This document shows, in pieces, positions 21,665-32,413 of a DNA stretch of 64,000 nt (positions within the stretch are counted from its first letter, which is position 1; every line of letters starts with the position of its first letter). The translations under genes and the position numbers were made by a program. Source of the DNA: Mnemiopsis leidyi (taxonomy: Eukaryota > Ctenophora > Tentaculata > Lobata > Bolinopsidae); NCBI GenBank assembly GCA_000226015.1, contig JH156626.1:288809-352808 (forward strand), given 5' to 3'. The notes beneath the pieces were generated by a model. That model worked only from the letters and a program-made list of their open reading frames with translations, was not told the DNA's origin and did not search any database.

Positions 21665-24600
21665 TCACTGAAGTGAGCCACGCCTGGGCTCCTCCTTTAT
21701 TCCGGGCGGTACAGCAGACTTTCCTAGACTGCCACAGCTCCGGGAGGAATCTGACCGTCTTCGTGGGATCTTGACAAATGATAAATCCGCGCACCTGAGG
21801 GTATGCACATGATAACGTGCTAGGAAAATCACATCCTGCTACCTAAAGTACACAGTAAACCCACTGATAGTTTGCTGGAACTACAGTTTTACTTTAGTGG
21901 CTGGAGAGTAAAACTAGGGCGGTGTTGTAATATACTGGGAAGTTAAATTGGTATCACGGGTCTTCATTGGCTGGCGTTGAAAATAGAATGGAATATATCC
22001 GGCCCAGAGCAACGCAGGAGGACGGCCAACGCCTGGAAAATATTACACAGGTCTAGATGAGTGGTTCAAGTGACTAAGTGATCGCGGTCAGTTAGAGTTC
22101 ATCCAACAACTAAAGTTTTAGGACGGTTTCTCTTAAAAGTAAAACAAAAACATAACTGTCACTCTATACTTATAGTGTATAATACTATCGCTAACAACGA
22201 GTTTAATTGTAAACCTTGGATCGGCGCTGTGTGCCATATTGCCCCGCATTTTTCCCAGATTGACGGCCACCAAACTAGCGTGGTCCAACTTCCCTGGTAT
22301 CGTCTTAAGGTATTTGCGATGACACCTATTAACGGCCTCTGCCTCGTCAGAAGTCAGCTGTGCAAGACGTTTTTTGAACCGCTTCATTGCAGTTCTCTTT
22401 CGGTCTGTGGACTCCGCTGTAAAATAATTCATGTCGTTTAGATCAGGTAAGACGTGGTTTCAGTTTTAATTTAATGACGATCAACGACATACACTAATCA
22501 ATATAAAATCATTGTTTTCCTGGACACATTTGTATCTTATAGTTCGTTTCGAGGAATGTTAAAAACGTACTCAGCATTCTGCATATTGAAAAGATAAACT
22601 CTTTAACAGTCACATCACGGTCTTCGTAGTATGAGTTTATCGTCTGAAACAGTTCAAGTTTTTCAACATTTCCTTGTTAAACGAGACTGGAATTCGAAAG
22701 GCCAAATTCTTTCTCGTGAGCACTTTATTGTCATCCAAACAGCACTTGTACAACCAGAGCCTTACAAATGCCACCCTAATGCCTCAAAAGTGCAGCCTAA
22801 ATCTAGTTCATGAAAACCCAAATCGGAACGTTCTATCCAAAAAAAGTAAAAACCTAACGACAACAGTGCTCACCTGATTCAAATATTTCAGTGAAAGAAT
22901 ATCGACAAAAGTGGGACAGAGATTGTCCGTCTTTTTGAGGCATTTACAGTAATTTTTGTGGACAACTTTGTCTTTGTCTGTTATCTCTAGCTGTCTGAGG
23001 AGAAGATAATGTACTAGTTACTCTTAATCAAATTCAGAACTTCCCAATTAACTAACGATGGTAAGTTATGCCTTTCCTCACGACGAGCGTCTTGTAGTCG
23101 GCTCGGTTAGTAAGTTTTGCAGAAGAAATCGTTGAATAAGTAACAGATGACAATTAGGTTATGAAACAAGAAAATAAGGTTTTAAAAGCAAAGTGAATTA
23201 ACTATTTCCGATAGCCTACTTGTGTATGGGAACATCGGCCAAATCGCAGGAATTTCCTAAGGAATCGTCATTGAGGCAGGAACAATAGACTTTGTGTAAC
23301 AGAGGATCTGATTCGAAATCGGAGCATCTATTTGGAGCACCTGATAAAAGTGATGTGGCACAGATGTTGAAGTTAGTTCCGGTTGAGATTAAATTAAAAC
23401 ATACAATTTTTAAGAAATCGTTACTGAATAAACAGCAGAATTATCCTATCTAGTTGGTTTCAAAGAACAAAACAAAGTGTAAAATATAATCCTGCTGCCC
23501 ACCTAGTTGGTTACAAAGTGTAAAATGTAATCCTACTACCCAGTTAGTTGGTTACAAAGTACAAAACATAATCATGCTGCTTACCTAGTTGGTTACTAAA
23601 TACAAAACATAATCATGCTGCTTACCTAGTTGGTTACTAAGTACAAAACATAATCCTGCTGCCCACCTAGTTGGTTACTAAATACAAAACATAATCCTGC
23701 TGCCCACCTAGTTGGTTACTAAGTACAAAACATAATCCTGCTGCCCACCTAGTTGGTTACTTAGTGCAAAACATAATCCTGCTGCCCACCTAGTTGGTTA
23801 CAAATTACAAAACATAATCCTGCTGCCCACCTAGTTGGTTGGTGACGTATGGATTAAAGTTGTCTCCTACGCCATCTGTAGCAAGGAAGACTGTGCAGTT
23901 GTTGTCTGCCTGAACAGTAATAGTACAGTTTTTAGAAATAGTATAGTGTAAATAAAGAGCACCGTACACCGTACATGTTAAATTGTATGATTAGGTACAG
24001 TGCACATTTCCCATGTAGTCCATGACAGCATTAGACAGCGTACAACTAAAGGTTGTTACTGTTGCATTAAAGTTCATACTATAAGTATTGCAATGACTAG
24101 CCCCAAAATTAACATGTTATATCGCAGCGATTTGATGAAAAATTCAAATTTTACACAGCATCAAATAACAAATGATAGTTGCAAATCATTTTCCTCGAAA
24201 ACATAGTTAAGTAACGACTTACAATAGAAATTGAGTATTGAAGATTTTCCAGATCTGGCTGGTGGCCAACTACGGGACCCAGACAGCCCCCACAATCCTT
24301 CATATCTCTTTCTTCTCCTTTAAACCTGATGTTGCCGCAATGTAATTACAATTACCTCAGTGTAATTACAATGATATCATTATCAAGAGATAATAAGACT
24401 TGATGAGCTGACACGTGTTTAACTAATTATAAAATACATCTCTAAGAAGAATAAGATTGGATTGATCACTTGGAAAGTTGGAAGCTAAGGGGTTCCGTGC
24501 AGTTCTATCTTTAGTGCAACCTTTACATTCAGTAGAAACCACACGAATCAAAAAGAGTTTAAGTTCTTATAACCTATGTGAAAGGAGTGTAAGTTTCTTG

Positions 24601-27600
24601 TTCGGTTTGCTGTATCGATAGGTGGAAGTGTCTCCAACTCTGACATTGCACACCACCCATCGTCCGTCTACAGTGTGAGCTAATTAAATCAAAGGTCAAG
24701 AGTTTACTTCATAAACATTTCACTTCTAATTTGCAGCGACAGGAACCGGTATAGGAAATATATCCTTGTGTTTGAGAACAGACAATTGTGTATGAGTGCA
24801 GCCTTGCATATTTATGTTCATTAAGAAATTACACATAACTTACATTTAATCTATTTAGTGGCGCATTTAAGAAAAGGTATGCTCACAGCGAACTTGTGAA
24901 GTAAAAGTAAAAAGTAAACCCCCGGCGGGACTCGAACCCGCAATCCCCGGCTTAGGAGGCCGATGCCGTAGCCATTGGGCCACGGAGGCTTGTATACGAG
25001 AGAAAGTTGAACTAATATATATATAAGGTCAGCTTGACAGCTTATCAGTATTCTGTGCTTGAATGCTGTAAACAATTTCTGTAGGTGAAATTGAAATGAT
25101 TTAATTATTCGTGGTTGATTATTTTAATTTATATACCAAAATGTGAAATTATCTGGGCATTTTAACATCATGCAGACAGTCTCATGATCGGATTGAATCA
25201 CCAACGGACTGAATCGCTACCAATAACTGCAGTTAGTGTTTAGTGTTAGTGAAAGGGTTAGTGTTGAGGTGAGTGTTAGAGATATTTAACGTTAAAGAAT
25301 CCGTGAGTGGTTCAGTAATCCGTCCTACAATTAGTCTATGTACAAGAGGGAGGTTGTCAATGTGGAAACTACAAAGTGGCTAAAGACTGTTAACTGCATG
25401 TTGTGTTAGACAATTATGCATTTTATTTAGCGAAATGACAAAAATGGTTTGGCTAAATAGCTGAGTTCAAGAATTCTTAAAGAACATTTAAGGCACAGGA
25501 ATGATTCCATCTTTAAACTCAAACATATGATCTAAATTAACTTGAATAAACTTTCACTTTCATAATAGTTTCACTTGTCTTTTAACAAAGAAAGTTGTCA
25601 GTTTGAGAACGCTTTAAAATGATTATTAATGAATAGACAGCATAAACAATGTTAGTAGTATTACTAAGAACAGCAGGTAGGCCGAAGTAAGCTTTTCAGA
25701 CCATAGTTTGAGTCATATCAAACTGAGTCACAGCTGTGAAAGAAGTTTGGAATGAGTTGACTGGATGAAAACTCGTCAAAAAATCCCAAGACCAAATAAA
25801 TTATGCTTTATAGTCAAGATTGCGGTCAACGGTTTCCCTTAAAAATTGTTTTATTTAGAATCAACTCCTCAGCCCTCATCTTGCTGATTTACAGTTTAGC
25901 AATCAGAATCACGTGACCATTTAAAGGAGAAAACTTAAGACTTTAAAAGGAGAGCGGATTACCTGCACTGTTGTGATATTTAAGGGGAGCTATAACAGTA
26001 GCACACAACGTAGTCGTGCCGCATCCCTCGCTAGCGATCAGATCGTTCTGTGCTGTGTTCATGCCTTTACTCAGGATCTCAAATATACCTGAATCACGTG
26101 ACCAGAGTTAATAAACCACCAGATGAGGTGAGAGTGAAGTAATTAATCTTTTTACCCTTCAGCAGCATAAAGCAATTGTAATTTCCTTTGGACAGCCAAG
26201 TTATTTTGTTGGGCGTGAAGAAAGTTTACGTTAACAAAATTGACATCTCAGTTGTAATGAGTGTCTAGAAACATCAAACAGGTAAATCGGAGCTCTATTA
26301 TAGGCGTGGCGTCTAGAACATTATAGATATTTTGATGCTTTTTCAATTTGTAACCTTTGCTGCTGTATACATTGTTCAGCACATCGTTTGTAAGAGTCCG
26401 TAGCATTGATAGAACCGCGATCCGTGCGGCGGTGCGTGAACCGTCCCCCCATCCACAACCATCAGCGCAGACCTGGAAAAGTAAACTCTGAGTAAGCTGG
26501 TCAATCAGCGATGGAGACTGATGCATAAAACTGGAAGGCCACTTTTCTGCTGAAACTTTGCATACAAAGCTCCGTCGGCGGCGTACCACCGACAAATCTT
26601 TCGCACCGGAAAATCCTACCACCGGGAAATCTTTCCCACTGTTAAATACTTCTCACCAATCACAGGGAAAGACTTCCTATACTTATAGGAAAATACTTCC
26701 CACAGAGAAACCCTTCCAAACGGGAAATCCTTCCCATCGGAAAATCCTTATCCAACCTTCTGCCTTCCCAGCAGAAAACTCTTACCACAGAAAAATCCTT
26801 CCCAATCCTCAAACAAACATTTCAAATAATATTGAGGCCCTAAGAGTTTATTCTCGACAATTTTTGAAATTTTCTGTTACTGGCCGAAAAGTTTAAAAAT
26901 TCGGGTTCGAAAAAAATTCATGGATATTCATAAAATCTCCCGGTAGCGTAACCCACTTTTAAGAGGTAAGAACAACGGCAAATTATTTACAGGATTTAGA
27001 AGTTGGATTCAAAGTCGTTTAATAAATTACGCCTGATGATAGCCATACACGTTAGCTGTGCCATAAAATTATGTTTATGATAAGGTCGAAAACTATGCAA
27101 TAAGCGCTTGACAGTCCCATTCCCTGCCAAATTTCTTAGAATAAATTTCCATCGACAACTTGTGCCGCCCTCTATTTGCTAAAATGCTAAGAATGTGGGA
27201 CAATATGCACGACAATGGACAGATACGGATTGACGTAGCTCGTCGCAAGATTGCCGTACAATGAATTAGATTGCTTTTCCAGTAGACTCTAGATAGCAGT
27301 AGGTAGGAAGTAGAGGATGCCGGAAGACGGACTGATTACAACTCGGCTCTCTCAGCCGGCACTCATCTTTCAAATTACTTAATTTAGACCTGGTCCTCGC
27401 CGCAAAAGGGTAATAGGGTTTAGGGTCGGGATAAAAATAGAAGTGAAACGACGTTTCTTACCGGAACAAAAATATCAGAAATTAGGGTCGTGCTAAAAAT
27501 AGCTGCGGAGTGATGAAAGGTCAGAGAGAAAGCTATTCTTAACCCTTTGAAATTGAATTGCTTTACGTTTTCCTGCTATATATATATCTTCAGTCCTCCC

Positions 27601-30272
27601 CGCGCTTTAAGAAAACAATCCTGATGAAGTCGTTTTAGAAACTTTCGCGAAAATATTCTTAGTGAGTAGAGTATATGCGATCCATGATGCCAAAAAGTTT
27701 GTTATCATGATGATAAATTGACCCCGCGACACACTTATAAAAACCTGGGCGCAAAACCTGGGCGCAAATTCGGTAAATCTTTCTCAGTTCGCTTGTTTCA
27801 ACATTCATGCTGCGCTTGTGGTAGCGAAGCCTCGGGCGAGAACAGAGTGGAAAGACCACCTTAGGCGTCGCTAGCCTTCGGCAGTCGACTCCTGTTATTG
27901 GCCGGTTAAATGGTAACCAATTGGCTGACATAATAGATACACCGAAGTAAAACAAGTGTTCGATAAAAAATTTGTCTCTGAAAGGCGCCAGTCTTCTAAT
28001 TTATCCACTAAAAAATTCATCGCTAGTTGGCTGCCAAGGTCTATTATTTTACTGGTTAGTCGGCCTTCTTTTTTGATTTGATGTTCTATATCAGCAATAA
28101 AAGTTTATATGATACTATAGATATATAGGCAAATTAACGCCTTTTAGTCACGAATCTACCCATCGAAAGTAATGGCTTCTCACCAAATTTGTACGGCGCG
28201 GTGAACGAGCGAACGCTATGATTTAAAAATTGGGTCATGAGTTTTGTCAAAATTATGAGACATCGAGTTGAGAGGGCAGTTAATGTGCCCCAGAAACGAC
28301 CAGATTTTTAGCTTCTTTACCGTTGATACGCAGGATTTGGTTTTAACGTTCTTACGTATTCATCTGGTATTTATCTAAGCCTAATTTTTTAATCGGCGAC
28401 CCGTTTTTTTGCGGTTTCGTTCAACACTGGTATCTGGCATTGCCTGCTACAAGCTATCCCGAACCTCAACTTGACACCTGGTTGTTTACTTTTATACTTT
28501 ACTTGCTGCGAAGTTCCACATTCGGCGTTACATTGGAACGACGAATATTTTTATTAATCACTTGCTGCAAAGTTCCACATTCGGCATTACATTGGAACGA
28601 CGAATATTTTTCAATCCTAATTGTTATTTTGCTGCGTCTCTGATTTTCACTTGAACTGTCATTTTGAATATTTACGTCTTTCAATAAACGTTTAGGTCTT
28701 GGATTAGTAAAATAACGAGGGTTCAGCAATTTCATATCATGCAACTAACTCGATACTTTCACGGCAATAATAACTACTTACTTATAATTACTATCGAGCT
28801 AGGTGACAAATATACAGATTTAAACAAAGTATAACAGACAGACAAACAAACTAACAGATTAAGGCAGACAAGCAAATTGACTGATTTAAAATCACCATGA
28901 TGGTGTAGTTTGAAGTACAGACGACAGCGCAACAGTCCGCAATAGGATCTCCGGCACAGACGCCATCCTCCTCGTCCTCCTCGTACAGCGATATTGACAT
29001 GGCAAAGGCCACCTCAGCGTCCCCCTCGTTCCAAGGAACGTCAGCCGACTGCGTGGGTTGGAGACTGAGATTGGGAGATTACTAGGTTACGAGGTTGCTA
29101 GGTTACGAGGTTGCTAGGTTACCAGGTTGTTAAGCCCGGTAACCAGGTTGCTAAGTTACTTATTTTCTTTATTCTCGCCAGGTTACTTTGCTACCAGATA
29201 TGTGTTAAAGTTTTACTTGTATGGGGAGGAGTGGCTACCATTGATATGGAACAATTAATCAAAGCCAAGCTATATAGTTGAGATCACATGACAGGTCAAG
29301 CACTTTTTATTAACTAGAGGCACCCATCTCCGATTTCCAAGAAATCTATTATTTACTGATATAGACAAAATCATAGGAAATTAATGAGACAGGCCTGCAA
29401 AACCAAGCCCTGAACCGATATGTTTAACACGTACCTTAGAGACCGAGGTCGACCGCTAGGTCCTTTAACCGTCTCCTTCTGTTTAAGTCCTCTGGGAAAG
29501 TAACTCCCTATTCTCTTTTTCATGTCATCGTCGAATGGAGCGATCCACTGACCTCTGATACGATTACTCGGACTAGATACTGAGAAGATGTTTTGGTAAG
29601 ACCGTGGGAGGGTGAGGTAGTTGCCACCCCTATAGGGTAAGGTAGTTGCCACATCTAGAGGGTAAGGTAGTTGCCACCCCTATAGGGTAAGGTAGTTGCC
29701 ACATCTTGAGGGTGAGATAGTTGCCACCCCTAGAGGGTGAAATAGTTGCCACACCTACTACCTAGAGGGTAAGGTAATTGCCACACCTAGAGGGTAAGGT
29801 AATTGCCATCCCTAGAGGGTGAAATAGTTGCCAACCCTATAAGGTAAGGTAGTTGCCACACCTAGAGGGTGAGGTAATTGCCACCCCTAGAGGGTAAGGT
29901 AATTGCCACCCCAAGAGGGTAAGGTAATTGCCACCCCAAGAGGGTAAGGTAGTTGCCACATCTAGCGGGTTGCCATCCCCCCGGGTCCCACCCCCTGGCT
30001 AATACAGCTATGTAAACGCACCAGTTTTACACGCTAAAATTTAAACGTTGAATTTAGGAAGTCGTCGAAAATTCTCTAGCTATATATTTCGGTAGACGTT
30101 AATTATAATGAGCTTCGACAACGCATGACACGAATCAGGATAGATTATATGCCGTTGATATCGTTATTTGTAATTAAGCAGTTTCCTCACCTTCGGATAC
30201 AGGGAGCTCGTTATAGTTGCATCTCACAAAGGGTTCTCTGGAAAGGTCTGATTTTCCCGCATTTATATGAGC
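21665..30272 (-). CDS. PP2C-like (PPM-type) phosphatase-domain protein of the CG9801 type
   Basis: Thirteen minus-strand exons chain in phase: 30191-30272, 29435-29579, 28896-29064, 26355-26472, 25963-26088, 24574-24667, 24223-24325, 23831-23909, 23220-23340, 22874-22994, 22571-22643, 22215-22416 and 21665-21794 (at least 520 aa; the 5' end is missing). Conserved blocks appear in order: GDPIADCCAVV, ADGCGWGDGSRTAARIAV, EGCGTTTLCATVIA, WVVCNVRVGDTSTY, RDMKDCGGCLGP, NCTVFLATDGVGDNFNPYV, and near the C-terminus IPGKLDHASLVAV. These fit the metazoan PP2C-like family exemplified by Drosophila CG9801. The first metal-site motif is DGCGWG instead of the DGHGG of active PP2Cs, so catalysis is uncertain. 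A Cys-rich insert (VYCSCLNDDSLGNSC, NYCKCLKKTDNLC) follows the ATDG block. A tRNA gene and three tandem arrays lie in its introns. Confidence 0.85.
23447..23842. repeat. 42-bp tandem array, about 9 units, overlapping an exon-intron boundary
   Basis: Unit approx. cctagttggttactaaatac + aaaacataatcctgctgcccac. The array runs into the PP2C-like exon at 23831: the last unit is the real exon end and 5' splice site (minus strand CCAACTAG|GTGGGC), and each upstream unit repeats that same splice-site sequence. Confidence 0.85.
24917..24989 (-). tRNA. tRNA-Arg (anticodon CCT)
   Basis: The minus strand folds as a complete cloverleaf: acceptor GCCTCCG/CGGGGGT, D-arm GGCCCAATGGCTACGGC, anticodon stem TCGGC/GCCGG with loop CTCCTAA (anticodon CCT, reading AGG), and T arm GCGGG-TTCGAGT-CCCGC. 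Box A and box B are intact and no intron is seen. A T-run (CTTTTTAC) follows the 3' end and could stop Pol III. The sequence closely resembles animal tRNA-Arg-CCT. It lies in an intron of the PP2C-like gene on the same strand. Confidence 0.9.
26600..26830. repeat. Degenerate short tandem repeat (gggaaatccttccca-like)
   Basis: About 10 diverged units of 16-20 bp built on gaaaatccttcccacc-type words. It lies in the intron between PP2C-like exons 3 and 4. The plus-strand open frame through it is a repeat artefact. Confidence 0.65.
29075..29160. repeat. Short tandem repeat (gaggttgctaggttac)
   Basis: About four to five 16-bp units, partly diverged, directly upstream (minus-strand sense) of the PP2C-like exon 28896-29064. 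Confidence 0.6.
29605..29970. repeat. ~25-bp tandem array (ctagagggtaaggtagttgc)
   Basis: About 14 units of ccctagagggtaaggtagttgccac type with small changes. It abuts the acceptor side of PP2C-like exon 29435-29579, in the intron. Confidence 0.85.
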
Positions 30273-30540
30273 CTGAGGAAGAATCGTGCAATTTATGACA
30301 TTAAGTTGCAGAAGCAAAAAAATTCGGAAGAAATATACGCCAAAACTTTCGAAAAAATGTTGTTTTTCTCATAAACTTTCTGTAAACTTGCCTCATAAAT
30401 AAAATGTTAAGTAAACAGTTGACATTAGGTGCAGTAACTTAAGTAAAAAGCTTGTGCAAATTTGGTTGTAGATATCATCGGCAAATTTCTCTCTAAAACA
30501 ACGTCAAAATTTTATATGACAACTCCCTGACACAGCAAGA

Positions 30541-30770
30541 CTCACATTGACACAAAATCCTGTCTGCAAACTTGAAGGGGAGTTAAATTCGGGGAAATCT
30601 TCGTGGGAGGCCGAATAAATCCTCTAAAATCAGCGTCTGGTCTCAATAGCAAGGGCCGGTGTGAACTATAATCCCGACAATTTATGTACAGTGATGAAAT
30701 TATAGTTGCCTTTTTTCCCGTTACAGAAGGTCGGACTTCAGTAAATTGTTTCTCTGACAAAAATCTGATT
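30541..30770 (-). CDS. Possible additional 5' exon of the PP2C-like gene
   Basis: A minus-strand frame after the acceptor ataaaatcag reads SEKQFTEVRPSVTGKKATII and on to RPPTKISPNLTPLQ, with protein-like composition. A weak donor after TPLQ (CAA|gtttgc) would give the phase 0 that exon 30191-30272 needs. The stronger nearby donor (CAAT|gtgagt) gives the wrong phase. It may therefore belong to this gene by the weak donor, to another transcript, or be chance. Confidence 0.3.
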
Positions 30771-31059
30771 TTATCGCCTCTCTTTCGTTACTAATTTTAG
30801 CTAAATTACTTGTGTATTTGCCATGTTGTACCGATTCAGGAATATACACGCTAATTTAAGTTAGGCTTTAAATAGGTCCTTCACTTTGTAGAATTTCATT
30901 TTAACAATTTTTCTGCCCCTTTAAAGCTCACTGAAGTATTAAACGAAGTTTTGAACTTATCTCGAGTTAAATATTAATTGATCAATTGGACCCCACTGTA
31001 AACGCCAAAGCTCTTCTGTAAATCAACGATACACTTACTACTTAGCTTTCACACTTCAC

Positions 31060-31340
31060 ACCCGACACATGGCACTTCCAAAATTCATACCTGACACTTC
31101 ACACTTACACTTCACACTTCACACTTTAACATTAACATTAAGTCTTAACAATTCACACTTAACATTAGACGTCGCACAAGAATAATGGGGGGGGGTCTTG
31201 AAAAACGTCAATATCAATTTCAGGTTTTTGCAGGGGGATTGACATTTGTTGACATATATTTTAAATCCCTTAACTTAACTTAACTTAACTTAACTTAAAT
31301 CCCTTGACTTAACTTAACTTAAATCCCTTAACTGCTTAAA
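31060..31340. repeat. Simple-sequence patches (cacttcacactta; ttaac)n
   Basis: A diverged cacttcacactta tract lies at about 31060-31165, and a (taact)n/(cttaa)n pentamer run at about 31270-31330. No coding content. Confidence 0.6.
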
Positions 31341-32378
31341 AAGGCTTAGAATAACGATGTAGAGTGATGTGGTCGACAAAGGAATACATTTTTCTATATT
31401 GAGTGACTGTTTGCCCTACATTAAATCTTCTTTAAAACGATTTTTGTTGTGAGAATGCCATATTTATCAAAAATGTTGGTAGCTCCTATTTTTATATATA
31501 CTGGACTGCGATTCACTATAACTGTTATTCTATCGTCGTACTTTATAAAACAGATGAAATGTTGAGACCTCTTTGAGACCTCTTTACCCCCCCCCCCCCC
31601 CAAATAATACTCTCCCCGGCGATGGCCATGGGGAAGTGTTATTGTAGTGGTCACGTGTCACGGCCCTCGGGTCGGAATATCTACAGAACGTGTATAGTCA
31701 CGTACATTCTAAACAAATAATTACATACGTACGCAATGGAAAGTCACGTAGCATATGGTGAGGTAAATGGATCACGCCATCATGGGCTAAACTTCTATAC
31801 TTCTATAGTTACTGCCATCTCTTGATTTGTCTGATTCCCTCATGTAAAATTTAGTGTTCAATCTAGTTCCAGGCTGCTTCTAGACTTAAGTCTGGTTCCG
31901 GTCTGTTTCACGTCGGGTTTATGTCCGGTAGAAATCGCGTGAATTTTCGATTTCACACTGATTCCAAATAATGTCACACAGCATTTGCTAATATATTTTG
32001 AAGCGAAGCCATTAGCAAAAATGGCCTCCAACTTTTCTCTTTTCATTCTACAGTAATTTGAAAGTTAACGACGATCGGCGTAATCTTTCGTGGGCATAAT
32101 CGTTTAATATACTGGACCCACAAGTTCAAAAATGCAGCAGAAAGATCCACAGACCGCAGAGATAAACTGACAAGAACTCCTGGCCACAATCCCACGGGTG
32201 TACTATTGCGGCTACATAGGTCCAGTTATAGGTTCCAGTTGAAATATCGATTTCAGATGAACTGTTCCAGATTCAAACAGATTCACTGTCTCTGTCCCTG
32301 TCTTTATTTCTCTCTCTCCAAAATGGATGCCGGCGCTGGTCTAGTTTAAAAAGCTTTCTTGACTGGTCCACAGAGTCC

Positions 32379-32413
32379 AACCCCTGCTAGCCGGGTAGGG
32401 GCTAGCAGGGGTT
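32379..32413. repeat. Perfect 14-bp-stem hairpin
   Basis: aacccctgctagcc, a 7-nt loop gggtagg, then ggctagcaggggtt. The stem is perfect and GC-rich in AT-rich surroundings and is followed by an AT palindromic tract. Confidence 0.85.

Noticed and set aside
23831-23909. Exon FLATDGVGDN read first as a VWA/CACHD1 calcium-channel-like domain
   Set aside because: Neighbouring exons in phase carry PP2C blocks (ADGCGWG, GCGTTTLCA, VGDT), so this is the PP2C ATDG motif.
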